NCBI GenBank assembly: GCA_013151795.1
Contig: JAADHQ010000030.1
Span: 1-43,879, forward strand
Direction of reading: 5' to 3'
Source of the DNA: Gammaproteobacteria bacterium
GTDB taxonomy: Bacteria > Pseudomonadota > Gammaproteobacteria > JAADHQ01
DNA: 43,879 nt
Positions 27,183 through 36,504 of the stretch are shown here, in pieces; within the stretch, counting starts at the first letter, position 1; the number at the start of each line of letters is the position of its first letter. A model generated the notes under the pieces. It ran no database searches. It was not told where the DNA came from and worked only from the letters and a program-made list of their open reading frames with translations. The position numbers were made by a program, and so were the translations under genes.

Positions 27183-27206
27183 TTATCCACAGATATAAGT
27201 GGATAA
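27183..27206. promoter_or_regulatory. Convergent DnaA-box pair between dnaA and rpmH
   Basis: TTATCCACA (27183-27191) and AGTGGATAA (27198-27206, reverse of TTATCCACT) face each other across 6 bp, forming an inverted repeat with 8-bp arms. The pair lies about 70 bp upstream of dnaA and before the rpmH promoter. It may autoregulate dnaA or be part of an origin. Confidence 0.75.
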
Positions 27207-27223
27207 ATTCAGATATATTCTTA

Positions 27224-27252
27224 TTGACAGCAGGCCTGACAGGCAGTAGGAT
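27224..27252 (+). promoter_or_regulatory. Promoter of rpmH operon
   Basis: A consensus TTGACA (27224-27229) is followed after 17 bp by TAGGAT (27247-27252, 4 of 6 matches). The start would be near 27260, about 46 nt before the rpmH ATG. It lies just beyond the DnaA-box pair. Confidence 0.65.
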
Positions 27253-27305
27253 TGCCGGTTCGTTAAATCCGGATATATCCGGGCGATATAGTTAGGGTAA
27301 TAGCC

Positions 27306-27440
27306 ATGAAAAGAACTTTTCAACCAAGTGTTTTAAAACGCGCCCGTACACACGGATTTCGTTCACGTATGAGCACTACTGGCGGTCGAGCAGTCATTAA
27401 TGCAAGACGCGCCAAAGGCCGTAAACGTCTTACTCCCTAG
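27306..27440 (+). CDS. rpmH: 50S ribosomal protein L34
   Basis: L34 is a very small, highly basic ribosomal protein. The 44-residue product starts [18 protein letters not shown] and ends [12 protein letters not shown], matching the family throughout. The ATG is at 27306. It is the first gene of rpmH-rnpA-yidD-yidC-mnmE, divergent from dnaA as in most bacteria. Confidence 0.98.
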   Translation: MKRTFQPSVLKRARTHGFRSRMSTTGGRAVINARRAKGRKRLTP

Positions 27441-27503
27441 TAGTAAAAACAGCTGATTGAATATTCTGGCCATTCAAATCCTTATATAGATTAAGGTATA
27501 ATC

Positions 27504-27875
27504 TTGATAGAAGAAACATATCAAGCATCCTTCCCTCGCTCAGTTCGATTGCTTAGCAAGCATGACTATCAACAGGTTTTTAACAATCCGGTTCGTTCGA
27601 GTGATTTTTGTTTTACCATTCTCGCGATATCAAATAGCCTGGATCGTTCAAGATTAGGGTTGGCGATAGCTAAAAAAACAATTGCCAGGTCAACACAACG
27701 AAATAGAATTAAAAGGCTGGTTCGCGAGAGTTTTCGTCATGAACAGTTAAATACTGGAACAATAGATATTGTTGTTTTAGCTAAAAGGGGTCTGGAGAAG
27801 GTATCCAACGAAGATATACGGCAATCATTAGGTAAACATTGGTCTCGGTTGGTGAAAAAATGCGGAAAATCCTGA
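27504..27875 (+). CDS. rnpA: Ribonuclease P protein component
   Basis: RnpA is the protein subunit of RNase P, which trims the 5' ends of tRNA precursors. The 123-residue protein has the family signature [13 protein letters not shown] near residue 75 and [11 protein letters not shown] before it. The start is a TTG at 27504, with TTAAGG 7 bp upstream; no ATG lies near the conserved N-terminus. Its end overlaps yidD by 16 bp, a common arrangement. Confidence 0.95.
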   Translation: MIEETYQASFPRSVRLLSKHDYQQVFNNPVRSSDFCFTILAISNSLDRSRLGLAIAKKTIARSTQRNRIKRLVRESFRHEQLNTGTIDIVVLAKRGLEKVSNEDIRQSLGKHWSRLVKKCGKS

Positions 27876-28093
27876 TTTTCATTATTAGGGCATACCAATA
27901 TATAATAAGTCCGCTCCTGGGTAGTCATTGTCGATTTTATCCAACCTGTTCCTCTTATGCGCATACAGCAATAGAAAGGCATGGTGTATTTTACGGTAGC
28001 TGGTTGGCTCTACGTCGGATCTTGAGATGTCATCCATGGGCAGAGGGCGGTGTAGATTCCGTACCTGAAATTAACAAACAAAAGAAGTATTAA
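27860..28093 (+). CDS. yidD: Membrane protein insertion efficiency factor YidD
   Basis: YidD is a small membrane-associated protein that aids YidC-dependent insertion. From the ATG at 27860 it has 77 residues: an amphipathic start ([20 protein letters not shown]), then the conserved [19 protein letters not shown] and [14 protein letters not shown]. The three conserved Cys are present. Overlap with rnpA and a 3-bp gap to yidC indicate one operon. Confidence 0.96.
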   Translation: MRKILIFIIRAYQYIISPLLGSHCRFYPTCSSYAHTAIERHGVFYGSWLALRRILRCHPWAEGGVDSVPEINKQKKY

Positions 28094-28096
28094 TAA

Positions 28097-29788
28097 ATGG
28101 AAAATCAAAGGCTTTTTATTTTTATCGCACTGGTATTTTTAGGCATGATTATATATCAGGAGTGGGAACGTGAATATGGTGAGAACGGTGTAAAAACAAC
28201 CGCACAAGTTATTTCGCAAAAAAGTACAGTTCCATCGCCATCGGTTATCCCGGCAGACAATGTTATCGCAACACCTAGCTCGCCAAATGATGTGCCCGTT
28301 GCCAGCCAATCCTTAAAGCCTGAAAGTCCAACTATCAGCGGTGAGTCAAATAAACTGGATAGTGCAGGACAAATACATGTGGTAACAGATTACCTTGATG
28401 TGTATCTGGACAAGATTGGCGGTGATATTCGTCGCGTTGCGCTAAAAAAATTCCCGATCGAAAAAGATAAACCAGAAGACCCATTTGTATTAATGACAGA
28501 TAAAGGCGCTAAATTATTTGTAGCGCAGTCCGGTTTTGCGATGAGTAAGGGTGCAGGCCCAAGTCACAAGGCAGTTTTCAGTTCTGCAAAAGATTCCTAT
28601 GCACTTGAAGAAGGTAAAGACAATCTTCAGGTAGTATTAACCTGGAGTGATGCCAGTGGCGTTAAAGTAACCAAAACATATACATTTCATCGAGCCAGTC
28701 ATTTGATTGATATAAATAACAAGGTAGAAAATGGTTCTACAACCAGCTGGGAAGGAAGTTTTTACAAGCAGCAACAACGAACACAGTTTGGTCAGGAATC
28801 ACAATCCATGTTCATGATGAGAACATATATGGGTGGAGTGATTTATACACCGGAAGAGTTATATGAAAAAATAAGTTTCAGCGATATGGTAGATCAGGAT
28901 CTGGACCGCAAAAATATAAAAGGCGGCTGGATTGGCATGATGCAGCATTATTTTGTCGGTGCCTGGATACCGCCAGCAGATGAAATTAACAGTTTTAGTA
29001 GTAGTGTTATCAATTACCGATATTACTTAAGAATGGTGGGCCAACTTATAACGATCGAGCCTTCCGAGTCTAAAGAGTTCAAGAGTCAATATTATGCAGG
29101 CCCGAAAGACCAGAATGTACTGGGTGAACTTTCACCAGGGCTGGAATTGACAGCAGATTATGGTTTTTTAACAATAATAGCAAAACCGTTATTCTGGTTG
29201 CTGAATATTTTTTACGGCATATTTGGAAACTGGGGCTGGGCGATAATATTTTTGACGGTGACGATTAAACTGGTTTTCTTTAAGTTATCAGAAACCAGTT
29301 ACCGCTCAATGGCGAATATGCGTAAGTTGCAACCACGCATGAAAGCATTAAAGGAACGCCATGGTGATGACCGACAAAAAATGAATCAGTCCTTAATGGA
29401 ATTGTATAAAAAAGAAAAAATCAATCCTCTGGGCGGTTGTTTGCCAATTCTTGTTCAGATACCGGTTTTTATCTCATTGTACTGGGTATTAATGGAAGCC
29501 GTAGAATTAAGGCAAGCACCATTTATGTTATGGATAAATGATTTGTCTGTACAGGATCCATATTATATTTTACCGGTATTCATGGGCATAACCATGTTGA
29601 TCCAGCAAAGACTTAATCCCGCACCGCTTGATCCTGTTCAGGCAAAAGTAATGATGGCCCTGCCACTTGTCTTTACTGTTTTCTTCCTGTTTTTCCCTGC
29701 GGGCCTGGTATTGTACTGGGTAGTTAATAATACATTGTCGATAGCACAGCAATACGTTATTACAAAAAGAGTTGAAGCTGCTAAATGA
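28097..29788 (+). CDS. yidC: Membrane protein insertase YidC
   Basis: YidC inserts and folds inner-membrane proteins, alone or with SecYEG. The 563 residues match the gammaproteobacterial type (E. coli 548). It starts with an N-terminal signal-anchor (RLFIFIALVFLGMIIYQEW). A serine/proline-rich linker leads to the large periplasmic domain (about 90-340, with DKIGGDIRRVALKKFP). The conserved C-terminal core has five helices, with GWAIIFLTVTIKLVFFKLSE, the cytosolic hairpin MRKLQPRMKALKERHGDDRQ, PLGGCLPILVQIPVFISLYW and the ending FFLFFPAGLVLYWVVNN. It lies 3 bp after yidD. A hairpin follows. Confidence 0.98.
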   Translation: MENQRLFIFIALVFLGMIIYQEWEREYGENGVKTTAQVISQKSTVPSPSVIPADNVIATPSSPNDVPVASQSLKPESPTISGESNKLDSAGQIHVVTDYLDVYLDKIGGDIRRVALKKFPIEKDKPEDPFVLMTDKGAKLFVAQSGFAMSKGAGPSHKAVFSSAKDSYALEEGKDNLQVVLTWSDASGVKVTKTYTFHRASHLIDINNKVENGSTTSWEGSFYKQQQRTQFGQESQSMFMMRTYMGGVIYTPEELYEKISFSDMVDQDLDRKNIKGGWIGMMQHYFVGAWIPPADEINSFSSSVINYRYYLRMVGQLITIEPSESKEFKSQYYAGPKDQNVLGELSPGLELTADYGFLTIIAKPLFWLLNIFYGIFGNWGWAIIFLTVTIKLVFFKLSETSYRSMANMRKLQPRMKALKERHGDDRQKMNQSLMELYKKEKINPLGGCLPILVQIPVFISLYWVLMEAVELRQAPFMLWINDLSVQDPYYILPVFMGITMLIQQRLNPAPLDPVQAKVMMALPLVFTVFFLFFPAGLVLYWVVNNTLSIAQQYVITKRVEAAK

Positions 29789-29790
29789 AT

Positions 29791-29815
29791 AAACGGGGGT
29801 ATATAGCCCCTGTTT
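29791..29815 (+). terminator. Hairpin between yidC and mnmE
   Basis: AAACGGGGG and CCCCTGTTT pair over 9 bp (one G-U) with a 7-nt loop, followed by ATTATTAAT. The T-tract is poor, so termination may be partial, attenuating mnmE expression. Confidence 0.55.
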
Positions 29816-29829
29816 ATTATTAATAAGAG

Positions 29830-31176
29830 ATGAGTGAAACAGATACCATCGCCGCCATCGCAACACCACCAGGGCGAGGCGGTGTCGGTATAATACGAGT
29901 CTCCGGATCAAAATGTAAAAACATAGCTATGAAAATGTTGGGTAAATGCCCAATTCCCAGAAAAGCTGAATACCTGCCGTTCTTAAATGAAACCCGTGAA
30001 GTTATAGATGAAGGCATTGCGCTTTATTTTAATAATCCTTTTTCTTTTACAGGCGAAGATGTACTAGAGCTACAGGCACATGGCGGCCCTGTTATTCTTG
30101 ATATGTTATTGCAGTGTTGTATTAAACATGGTGCGCGCATCGCGAGGCCAGGTGAATTTTCAGAACGAGCATTTTTAAACGATAAACTTGATTTGGCGCA
30201 AGCTGAAGCAATAGCAGATATTATTGATGCCAGTAGTGAGCAGGCAGCCCGCGCAGCAATTCGTTCTCTGCAAGGTGAATTTTCAAGTCGAGTTAATAGC
30301 CTATTAACTGAATTGACCGAATTAAGAATGTATGTCGAGGCGGCGATTGATTTTCCTGAAGAAGAAATAGATTTTCTGTCGGATAAAAATATTTATATAA
30401 AGCTGGATAAAATAGAGTCTGAATTTAGTAACCTCATGCAATCCACTCGTCAGGGTACCTTATTACGTGAAGGCATAACGGTTGTTATTGCAGGTAGACC
30501 AAATGCAGGCAAATCCAGTTTGTTGAATGCATTGGCGGGAAAGGATTCTGCAATCGTAACAGAGGTTGCAGGAACAACCCGGGATGTTTTACGAGAATAT
30601 ATTCATATCGATGGTATGCCAATGCATATTATCGATACAGCAGGGTTACGTGAAACAAAAGACAAGGTTGAAATAATTGGCGTGAAACGTGCCTGGGATG
30701 AAATTGAAAAAGCAGATTGTATTTTGTTGATAGTTGATGACCAACAGGGAATATCACCGGAAGATAAAAAAATACTGGAACAATTTCCAAAAGGAATAAA
30801 AACAACAATAGTGCGTAACAAATGTGACCTGACAAAAAATAAACCGGGCATGATAGAAGGTGATATACCGGAAATTACCTTATCAGCAAAAATAAATATT
30901 GGCGTTGATGTATTAAGAAAGTACCTTGAAAGTGTAGTTGGGTTCCAGGCTGGAGGTGAAGGTGAATTTATTGCAAGACGAAGACATCTTGATGCACTGG
31001 AAAGAGTTGGCCAACACATAACAATGGCAAGAGAGCAGTTAGAAGAAGCAAAAGCAGGCGAACTTGCAGCTGAAGAATTAAGGGCAGCACAAAATGATCT
31101 GGCAGAAATTACCGGTGAATTTACAAGCGATGATTTATTAGGAAAAATATTTTCGAGTTTTTGTATCGGGAAATAA
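29830..31176 (+). CDS. mnmE: tRNA modification GTPase MnmE
   Basis: MnmE with MnmG adds the (carboxy)methylaminomethyl group to U34 of certain tRNAs. The N-terminal tetrahydrofolate-binding domain ([22 protein letters not shown]) is followed by a helical domain with an inserted G domain: G1 [13 protein letters not shown]2/G3 TTRD and DTAGLRE, G4 NKCD. The C-terminal FCIGK contains the essential Cys. The 448 residues match E. coli (454). AAGAG lies upstream of the ATG. It follows yidC as usual, but mnmG is separated from it by a metallo-beta-lactamase gene. Confidence 0.98.
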   Translation: MSETDTIAAIATPPGRGGVGIIRVSGSKCKNIAMKMLGKCPIPRKAEYLPFLNETREVIDEGIALYFNNPFSFTGEDVLELQAHGGPVILDMLLQCCIKHGARIARPGEFSERAFLNDKLDLAQAEAIADIIDASSEQAARAAIRSLQGEFSSRVNSLLTELTELRMYVEAAIDFPEEEIDFLSDKNIYIKLDKIESEFSNLMQSTRQGTLLREGITVVIAGRPNAGKSSLLNALAGKDSAIVTEVAGTTRDVLREYIHIDGMPMHIIDTAGLRETKDKVEIIGVKRAWDEIEKADCILLIVDDQQGISPEDKKILEQFPKGIKTTIVRNKCDLTKNKPGMIEGDIPEITLSAKINIGVDVLRKYLESVVGFQAGGEGEFIARRRHLDALERVGQHITMAREQLEEAKAGELAAEELRAAQNDLAEITGEFTSDDLLGKIFSSFCIGK

Positions 31177-31194
31177 TAATGAGGGAGTATCAAG

Positions 31195-32082
31195 ATGAAA
31201 TGTAATCGTATTCTTATCGTACTATTGTATATATTCAGTTCAACGGTTTTCGCCGGGGAGCATCATGCTGAATCATTAAAATTTAAATCAACCCATTTAA
31301 CCGATAATATATGGATGTTACAGGGTAAGGGCGGGAATATTGCAGTAGTAACGGGCAAGCAAGGTATTTTAATGATTGACGCGGGTTATTTGAATATGTC
31401 GCCCGCATTAAAGAAAGCGTTAAAACCTTTTGGCGGCGAGAAAAAATTATCCTATATCATTAATACCCATTGGCACGGGGATCATACGCAAGGTAACAAG
31501 GTTTTTGGCCAATACGCGAATATTGTCGCACATGATAATGTTCGTAGCAGGTTACTGACCAGTCAGGAAGTGAAATTATTTAAAATGGTTTCCAGGCCTT
31601 ATCCGGAGATTGCGATACCTTCGATTACTTATGAAAAAAGTATGAATTTGTATTTTAACGGGCAAAAAATAAATATTGTTCATTATGCAAATGGTCATAC
31701 AGATGGCGATTCAATTATTTTCTTTGAAAAATCCAATGTTGTGCATATGGGGGATCATTATTTTTCCGGGTTTTTCCCATTTGTAGATATTGATACAGGC
31801 GGAAATGTGTTGAAGATGGCGGCTAATGTTAAAAAAGTATTAGCCCTGATTGACGATAAAACCATAATAATACCAGGTCATGGCCCCCTATCGACTAAAG
31901 TGGATTTACAGGATTTTTATGACATGTTGATTGGTACCAGTAATGAGGTAAGGGTAATGAAGGTAAAAGGTAAAACCCTGGCAGCGATTAAAAAAACCGG
32001 ACTGAGTAATCGTTGGAAAGACTGGACAGACGGTTTCTTGTCAACTGAAGTATGGATTGAGATCGTTTATAAAAGTTTATAA
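31195..32082 (+). CDS. Exported metallo-beta-lactamase-fold hydrolase
   Basis: This protein has a signal peptide (about 1-20, ending TVFAG) and a metallo-beta-lactamase domain. The zinc motif THWHGDHTQG (H-x-H-x-D-H at 92-97) is intact, as are the third-His region NGHTDGDSI, MGDHYF with the bridging Asp, and IPGHGP. The protein should therefore be an active periplasmic dinuclear zinc hydrolase. Family members include beta-lactamases, SoxH-like and quinoprotein-relay proteins, and cyclase-like enzymes; the substrate is not readable. At 295 residues it is typical for the single-domain type. It lies 18 bp after mnmE and interrupts the usual mnmE-mnmG neighbourhood. A gap of about 120 bp precedes mnmG. 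Confidence 0.85.
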   Translation: MKCNRILIVLLYIFSSTVFAGEHHAESLKFKSTHLTDNIWMLQGKGGNIAVVTGKQGILMIDAGYLNMSPALKKALKPFGGEKKLSYIINTHWHGDHTQGNKVFGQYANIVAHDNVRSRLLTSQEVKLFKMVSRPYPEIAIPSITYEKSMNLYFNGQKINIVHYANGHTDGDSIIFFEKSNVVHMGDHYFSGFFPFVDIDTGGNVLKMAANVKKVLALIDDKTIIIPGHGPLSTKVDLQDFYDMLIGTSNEVRVMKVKGKTLAAIKKTGLSNRWKDWTDGFLSTEVWIEIVYKSL

Positions 32083-32200
32083 AATAATATATCAACGACC
32101 TGGATAAAATAATTGGCTATAATTTATACAATTAAGCCTGAACCGGATTCGTGACTATATTATATAGTGTGTAGAACAGCGAATATTGAGTAATACGTAA

Positions 32201-34087
32201 ATGAAGTATCAGCAGGATTTCGATGTAATCGTCATAGGTGGTGGACATGCAGGAACAGAGGCCGCTCTTGCATCTGCCCGTATGGGTGCAAACACCCTAT
32301 TATTGACACATAATATCGAGACTCTGGGTCAAATGAGTTGTAACCCGGCCATTGGTGGCATCGGCAAGGGCCACCTGGTTAAGGAAGTTGACGCCATGGG
32401 TGGCTTGATGGCACATGCAGCTGATTTGGGCGGCATTCAGTTTCGTACCCTGAATGCGAGTAAGGGCCCAGCGGTCAGGGCAACCCGTGCTCAGGCTGAT
32501 CGAATACTATACAAACATGCGGTACGTGAAGTTATTGAAAATACAGAGAATCTTAGTCTTTTTCAGCAAGCTGTAGATGATCTGATTATAGAAAATGATT
32601 GTGTTGTCGGCGTTGTTACGCAAATGGGTCTGAAATTTTCTGCCCGATCCGTCGTGCTGACAGTAGGCACCTTTTTAGGCGGCCTGATTCATATAGGTCT
32701 GTCGAATTATCAGGGTGGACGTGCAGGTGACCCCCCCTCGAATGCCTTGTCACAGCGCTTGCGTGATTTACCCTTTCGCGTTGATCGCCTTAAAACAGGC
32801 ACCCCCCCCAGGATAGATGGACGAACAATTGATTACAGTGTTCTGGAAGAGCAACCGGGAGACACACCGTTACCTGTGTTTTCATATATCGGTAAGGCCG
32901 AGGAACATCCTCGACAAATTCCTTGTTATATAACGCATACGAATGAGCAAACACATGAGATTATTCGTGGCGGTATGGATCGGTCGCCAATGTATTCAGG
33001 TGTAATAGAAGGTGTAGGGCCACGTTATTGTCCGTCAATTGAGGACAAGATTGTTCGTTTTGCAGATAAAAATGCACATCAAATCTTTGTAGAGCCAGAA
33101 GGCTTAACGACGCATGAAGTCTATCCAAACGGAATCTCAACCAGCTTACCGTTTGATGTTCAATATGAACTGGTTCGTTCAATGAAGGGTTTTGAAAATG
33201 CACATATAACGCGCCCGGGTTATGCAATAGAATATGATTATTTTGATCCGCGTGACCTGAAACCTTCGTTGGAAACAAATTACGTACACGGCTTGTTTTT
33301 TGCCGGGCAAATAAACGGTACAACCGGTTATGAAGAAGCTGCTGCTCAAGGCCTTGTCGCCGGGACAAATGCCTGTCAATTCAGCCGGGAACAGGAGCCC
33401 TGGTGTCCAAAACGTGATGAGGCTTATATAGGTGTACTGATTGATGATCTGATTACCCGGGGTACAATTGAACCTTATCGTATGTTTACAAGTAGAGCGG
33501 AATACCGTTTATTATTACGGGAAGACAATGCAGATTTAAGATTGACAGAAACAGGGCGCAAGCTTGGGCTGGTTGATGATAATCGTTGGAGATTGTTCGA
33601 ACAAAAACGCGAAGCAATTGAAAATGAAATGCAGCGTCTTAAAACCACAACATTGGCACCTGAAAAGATATCCCCCGAGGAGTTTACAGCTGTTTTGGGT
33701 AAACCCCTCACACGAGCCGCTAAACTGGATGAGTTACTTAGTCGCCCGGAAGTAAGCTATGAAAAACTCATGAGCCTGCCGGGTGCAGGTAAGATGGCGC
33801 GAGATCCAAAGGTGAAAGAACAAGTCGAGATTCAGGTTAAATATTCAGGCTATATTGACAGGCAACTTGACGAAATAGCTAAACACCGTCGTCATGAAGA
33901 GACCATAATCCCTGAATCACTGGATTATAAAGATGTACGCGGTCTGTCTCTCGAGGCGACAGAAAAACTTGGTCAAACCAGGCCGAACACTATTGGCCAG
34001 GCTGGTCGTATACCCGGCATGACACCGGCGGCGGTTTCTTTATTGCTGGTACATATAAAAAAATCACGTAAAAAACTATCAGCTTAA
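32201..34087 (+). CDS. mnmG: tRNA uridine-5-carboxymethylaminomethyl modification enzyme MnmG (GidA)
   Basis: MnmG is the FAD-dependent partner of MnmE in wobble-uridine modification. The dinucleotide-binding motif [17 protein letters not shown] is near residue 13. The family signatures [23 protein letters not shown], and [11 protein letters not shown] are all present. So is the second motif [15 protein letters not shown] with its conserved Cys, then [21 protein letters not shown]. The C-terminal helical domain, with [18 protein letters not shown], binds MnmE. The 628 residues match E. coli (629). The start ATG is at 32201. rsmG follows, separated by a DUF302 gene. Confidence 0.98.
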   Translation: MKYQQDFDVIVIGGGHAGTEAALASARMGANTLLLTHNIETLGQMSCNPAIGGIGKGHLVKEVDAMGGLMAHAADLGGIQFRTLNASKGPAVRATRAQADRILYKHAVREVIENTENLSLFQQAVDDLIIENDCVVGVVTQMGLKFSARSVVLTVGTFLGGLIHIGLSNYQGGRAGDPPSNALSQRLRDLPFRVDRLKTGTPPRIDGRTIDYSVLEEQPGDTPLPVFSYIGKAEEHPRQIPCYITHTNEQTHEIIRGGMDRSPMYSGVIEGVGPRYCPSIEDKIVRFADKNAHQIFVEPEGLTTHEVYPNGISTSLPFDVQYELVRSMKGFENAHITRPGYAIEYDYFDPRDLKPSLETNYVHGLFFAGQINGTTGYEEAAAQGLVAGTNACQFSREQEPWCPKRDEAYIGVLIDDLITRGTIEPYRMFTSRAEYRLLLREDNADLRLTETGRKLGLVDDNRWRLFEQKREAIENEMQRLKTTTLAPEKISPEEFTAVLGKPLTRAAKLDELLSRPEVSYEKLMSLPGAGKMARDPKVKEQVEIQVKYSGYIDRQLDEIAKHRRHEETIIPESLDYKDVRGLSLEATEKLGQTRPNTIGQAGRIPGMTPAAVSLLLVHIKKSRKKLSA

Positions 34088-34191
34088 TTAAAACCGTGTT
34101 AAAAGTATCGTTAGCGTTATAATAATATTTACTGGGTATAGTTTGGTGCCACTAAAAAGACAAGCCTGACTAAAGAGAAACGGAGCGAGAG

Positions 34192-34644
34192 ATGAAAAAG
34201 TTATTTCTGATATTAATATTAGCAGCTTTTACGCCCTTGGTAGTGCAGGCAGATAACAATGGCCTGATTAGCAAAAAGAGTAAATACAGCGTAAGCGAAA
34301 CAATTGATAAACTGGAAAACATTTTAAAGAAAAAAGGAATAACAGTCGCACTTCGTTGGTCTCATAGTGACAAGGCAAATGGGGTAGGTATAAAATTGAG
34401 GCCGACAGAATTATTGATATTCGGTAATCCAGAATTAGGCTCTCATATGTTTACCAGTAATCAGACAGCAGGTATTGATCTACCATTAAAAGCCCTGGCA
34501 TGGGAAGATGAAAAAGGACAAGTATGGCTAACATATAATGATCCTGCCTACCTGGGTAGGCGACATGGCATTAAAGATCGCGCAAAAATTATAAAAAAAA
34601 TGACAGGCGCATTAAATAAATTTAGTGATGTTGCAACGCACTAA
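34192..34644 (+). CDS. Exported DUF302 protein
   Basis: The 150-residue protein has a signal peptide (KKLFLILILAAFTPLVVQADN, cleaved near residue 20) and a single DUF302 domain. YSVSETIDKLENILKKKGITV and LLIFGNPELGSHMFTSNQTAGIDLPLKALAWED are the family signatures. GGAGCGAGAG precedes the ATG. The protein is predicted periplasmic. Members are common in sulfur-oxidising and iron-using bacteria but have no assigned reaction; the fold binds hydrophobic or metal ligands in some relatives (uncertain). It sits between mnmG and rsmG, 11 bp before rsmG, so it is probably co-transcribed. Confidence 0.85.
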   Translation: MKKLFLILILAAFTPLVVQADNNGLISKKSKYSVSETIDKLENILKKKGITVALRWSHSDKANGVGIKLRPTELLIFGNPELGSHMFTSNQTAGIDLPLKALAWEDEKGQVWLTYNDPAYLGRRHGIKDRAKIIKKMTGALNKFSDVATH

Positions 34645-34655
34645 AAAGAATCAGC

Positions 34656-35330
34656 ATGCCATCTTTAAGAAAACATCATCGACACCAGACGCGCTCTGTT
34701 TCGCCACATGAATTGCAGTTGTTGCTTGAAAAAGATCTGGATGCCCTGCCCTTTAGTTTGCCAGAGGGATCTCTGGATCAGTTTGTTGATTTTATTCTGT
34801 TACTGGATAAGTGGAACAGCGTTTATAATCTCACCTCCGTTAGAGATATGACTCAAATGGTAGGGCGACACATACTGGACTCATTAATTGTAAATCCATT
34901 TTTACATGGTGAAAAGATTCTGGATGTAGGTTGTGGGGCAGGGTTACCCGGGATTCCTTTAGCGATAATAAACCCTGATAAACAATTTACCTTACTTGAT
35001 AGTAATCAGAAAAAGACCCGCTTTGTACAACAGGCAAAAACAGAACTGCAGCTTGATAATGTTATTGTTGTAAACGAAAGGGTAGAAGAATTTAATATGC
35101 CCGATGGCGTTAACACGGTAATAGCACGCGCATTTAGTTCGATAGAAAACTTGATAAGCGGAGTCGATCATCTATTGGCAGATGACGCAGAGATATTGGC
35201 AATGAAAGGCACATACCCTATGGCTGAACTGGAAAATATTCCACAAGGCTTCAAGATGGAAAAGATAGAAACACTGGATGTTCCGGGTCTGGATGCAGAG
35301 CGTCACCTGGTTATGCTCAGTAGGTCCTGA
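34656..35330 (+). CDS. rsmG: 16S rRNA (guanine-527-N7)-methyltransferase RsmG
   Basis: RsmG methylates G527 in the 530 loop of 16S rRNA. The class I methyltransferase motif ILDVGCGAGLPGIPLA is present, along with LLDSNQKKTRFV (motif II). YNLTSVRD and HILDSL before the SAM motif are family-specific. The 224 residues exceed E. coli (207) by an N-terminal extension with a basic patch (RKHHRHQTR). Loss of this enzyme gives low-level streptomycin resistance in other bacteria. It is in the conserved mnmG-rsmG-parA-parB order, interrupted here by accessory genes. Confidence 0.97.
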   Translation: MPSLRKHHRHQTRSVSPHELQLLLEKDLDALPFSLPEGSLDQFVDFILLLDKWNSVYNLTSVRDMTQMVGRHILDSLIVNPFLHGEKILDVGCGAGLPGIPLAIINPDKQFTLLDSNQKKTRFVQQAKTELQLDNVIVVNERVEEFNMPDGVNTVIARAFSSIENLISGVDHLLADDAEILAMKGTYPMAELENIPQGFKMEKIETLDVPGLDAERHLVMLSRS

Positions 35331-35400
35331 GGATAGTATTATTTATTATGGCTAGTAATGCTCTGGGAAAAACCATCAACTTATTTAATGGGAAACAGCA

Positions 35401-36270
35401 ATGAAAACGATACCTGTAATATTATTAACTTTTATTATGTTTGCTTTTGTTGGCAATGTTGTCGCCCATACGGAGCCAGTTGATAATTCATACTGGTGGG
35501 ATGACGCCTGGTGGCTGGAAGGTAAACTCCCGGTTCCCCGAAACTATGATGTAACATCACGTGAAACATTTTATATGAATGGTGATGTAGAAATACCGGT
35601 TATTATTTATCGACCAAAACAAAAAGGTAAGTTTCCTGGGGTATTGTTTGTTCATGGGCGTCCAGGGCTTGTAAAAGATATTAAATATCTGGCCATGCGG
35701 TTAGCTGCAAGGGGTTTTGTTGTTTATGCACCGGATTTATTTTTTGGTCGAGACATCGACCCGCGACCAATAAAACATGATTATGTGCTCGAAGAAGATC
35801 TGAATAAAGGCCTTGATCACATGATGACGCAGAAGGATATATCCGGTAAAAAGGTATGTGTCTATTCTCAAACACGTGGCGGGTATTATTCATTAAAACT
35901 GGCCGTTACAAAAAAACGACAGGAAGATGCTCTGGCCTGTTATGTTTCTTATTACCCGCACTGGCAAGATCCGAATGCACCGGAACCCTTGCAGGTTTAT
36001 AGTTATGCCGAAGAAGCAGATAATTTAAAGATACCTGCCCTGGTATTTTATGGTGATGAGGAGCAATACCAGCGACGTCGGGTCATTGAGACCGCAGCCG
36101 AAAACATGTTAAGAAAAAAACGTCCGGTACAATTGATCATGTACCCGGGTGTACAGCGCGGCTTTGATTTTCGTCCGGAACGAGTAAGGATATTTGCGGA
36201 TGATCTTGCGTCAAAAGATGCCGTTATGCGGTCAGCACGATTTATTCGTAAACACCTGGATGTTAAATAA
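35401..36270 (+). CDS. Exported dienelactone-hydrolase-family protein with substituted triad
   Basis: The protein has a signal peptide (about 1-22) and an alpha/beta-hydrolase domain of the dienelactone hydrolase type. FPGVLFVHGRPGL supplies the oxyanion HG, and LAARGFVVYAPDLF is the family's next strand-turn. In active relatives the nucleophile elbow reads GFCxGG; here the matching segment is SQTRGG, placing Thr158 at the nucleophile. The Asp region reads YGDEEQ, with Glu at the usual Asp by my alignment. The catalytic His of GAGHGFDF is Arg253 in VQRGFDF. All three triad positions thus appear changed, so the protein may be non-catalytic or have altered chemistry. A tryptophan-rich segment (YWWDDAWWLEG, 31-41) follows the signal peptide. 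It lies between rsmG and parA. Confidence 0.8.
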   Translation: MKTIPVILLTFIMFAFVGNVVAHTEPVDNSYWWDDAWWLEGKLPVPRNYDVTSRETFYMNGDVEIPVIIYRPKQKGKFPGVLFVHGRPGLVKDIKYLAMRLAARGFVVYAPDLFFGRDIDPRPIKHDYVLEEDLNKGLDHMMTQKDISGKKVCVYSQTRGGYYSLKLAVTKKRQEDALACYVSYYPHWQDPNAPEPLQVYSYAEEADNLKIPALVFYGDEEQYQRRRVIETAAENMLRKKRPVQLIMYPGVQRGFDFRPERVRIFADDLASKDAVMRSARFIRKHLDVK

Positions 36271-36504
36271 ACAGGCTGGCCTGAAAGAGCTTTAATGGCT
36301 CATGCCTTGTGTCCATCACCAGGAATTTTTACCTTTAAGGATTATTTCTAATAACATCATACGCTTACTCATAAACTCAACAAATCGTAGGGTTTTTTTC
36401 AGAATTAAACTGGATAAAGAATAAACAAGAATATGATAAATCAGGCTATAGTTTCGTACGGAATCGGGCTACAATAGTCATTCATTTTCGATTATAAAAA
36501 TAAT

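Noticed and set aside
27240-27300. tRNA-like GGTTCGTTAAATCC segment before rpmH
   Set aside because: It resembles a T-arm, but no cloverleaf can be formed around it; it is within the rpmH leader.
30603-31193. 196-codon minus-strand frame
   Set aside because: It is antisense to mnmE, whose domains are intact, and its product has no recognisable features.
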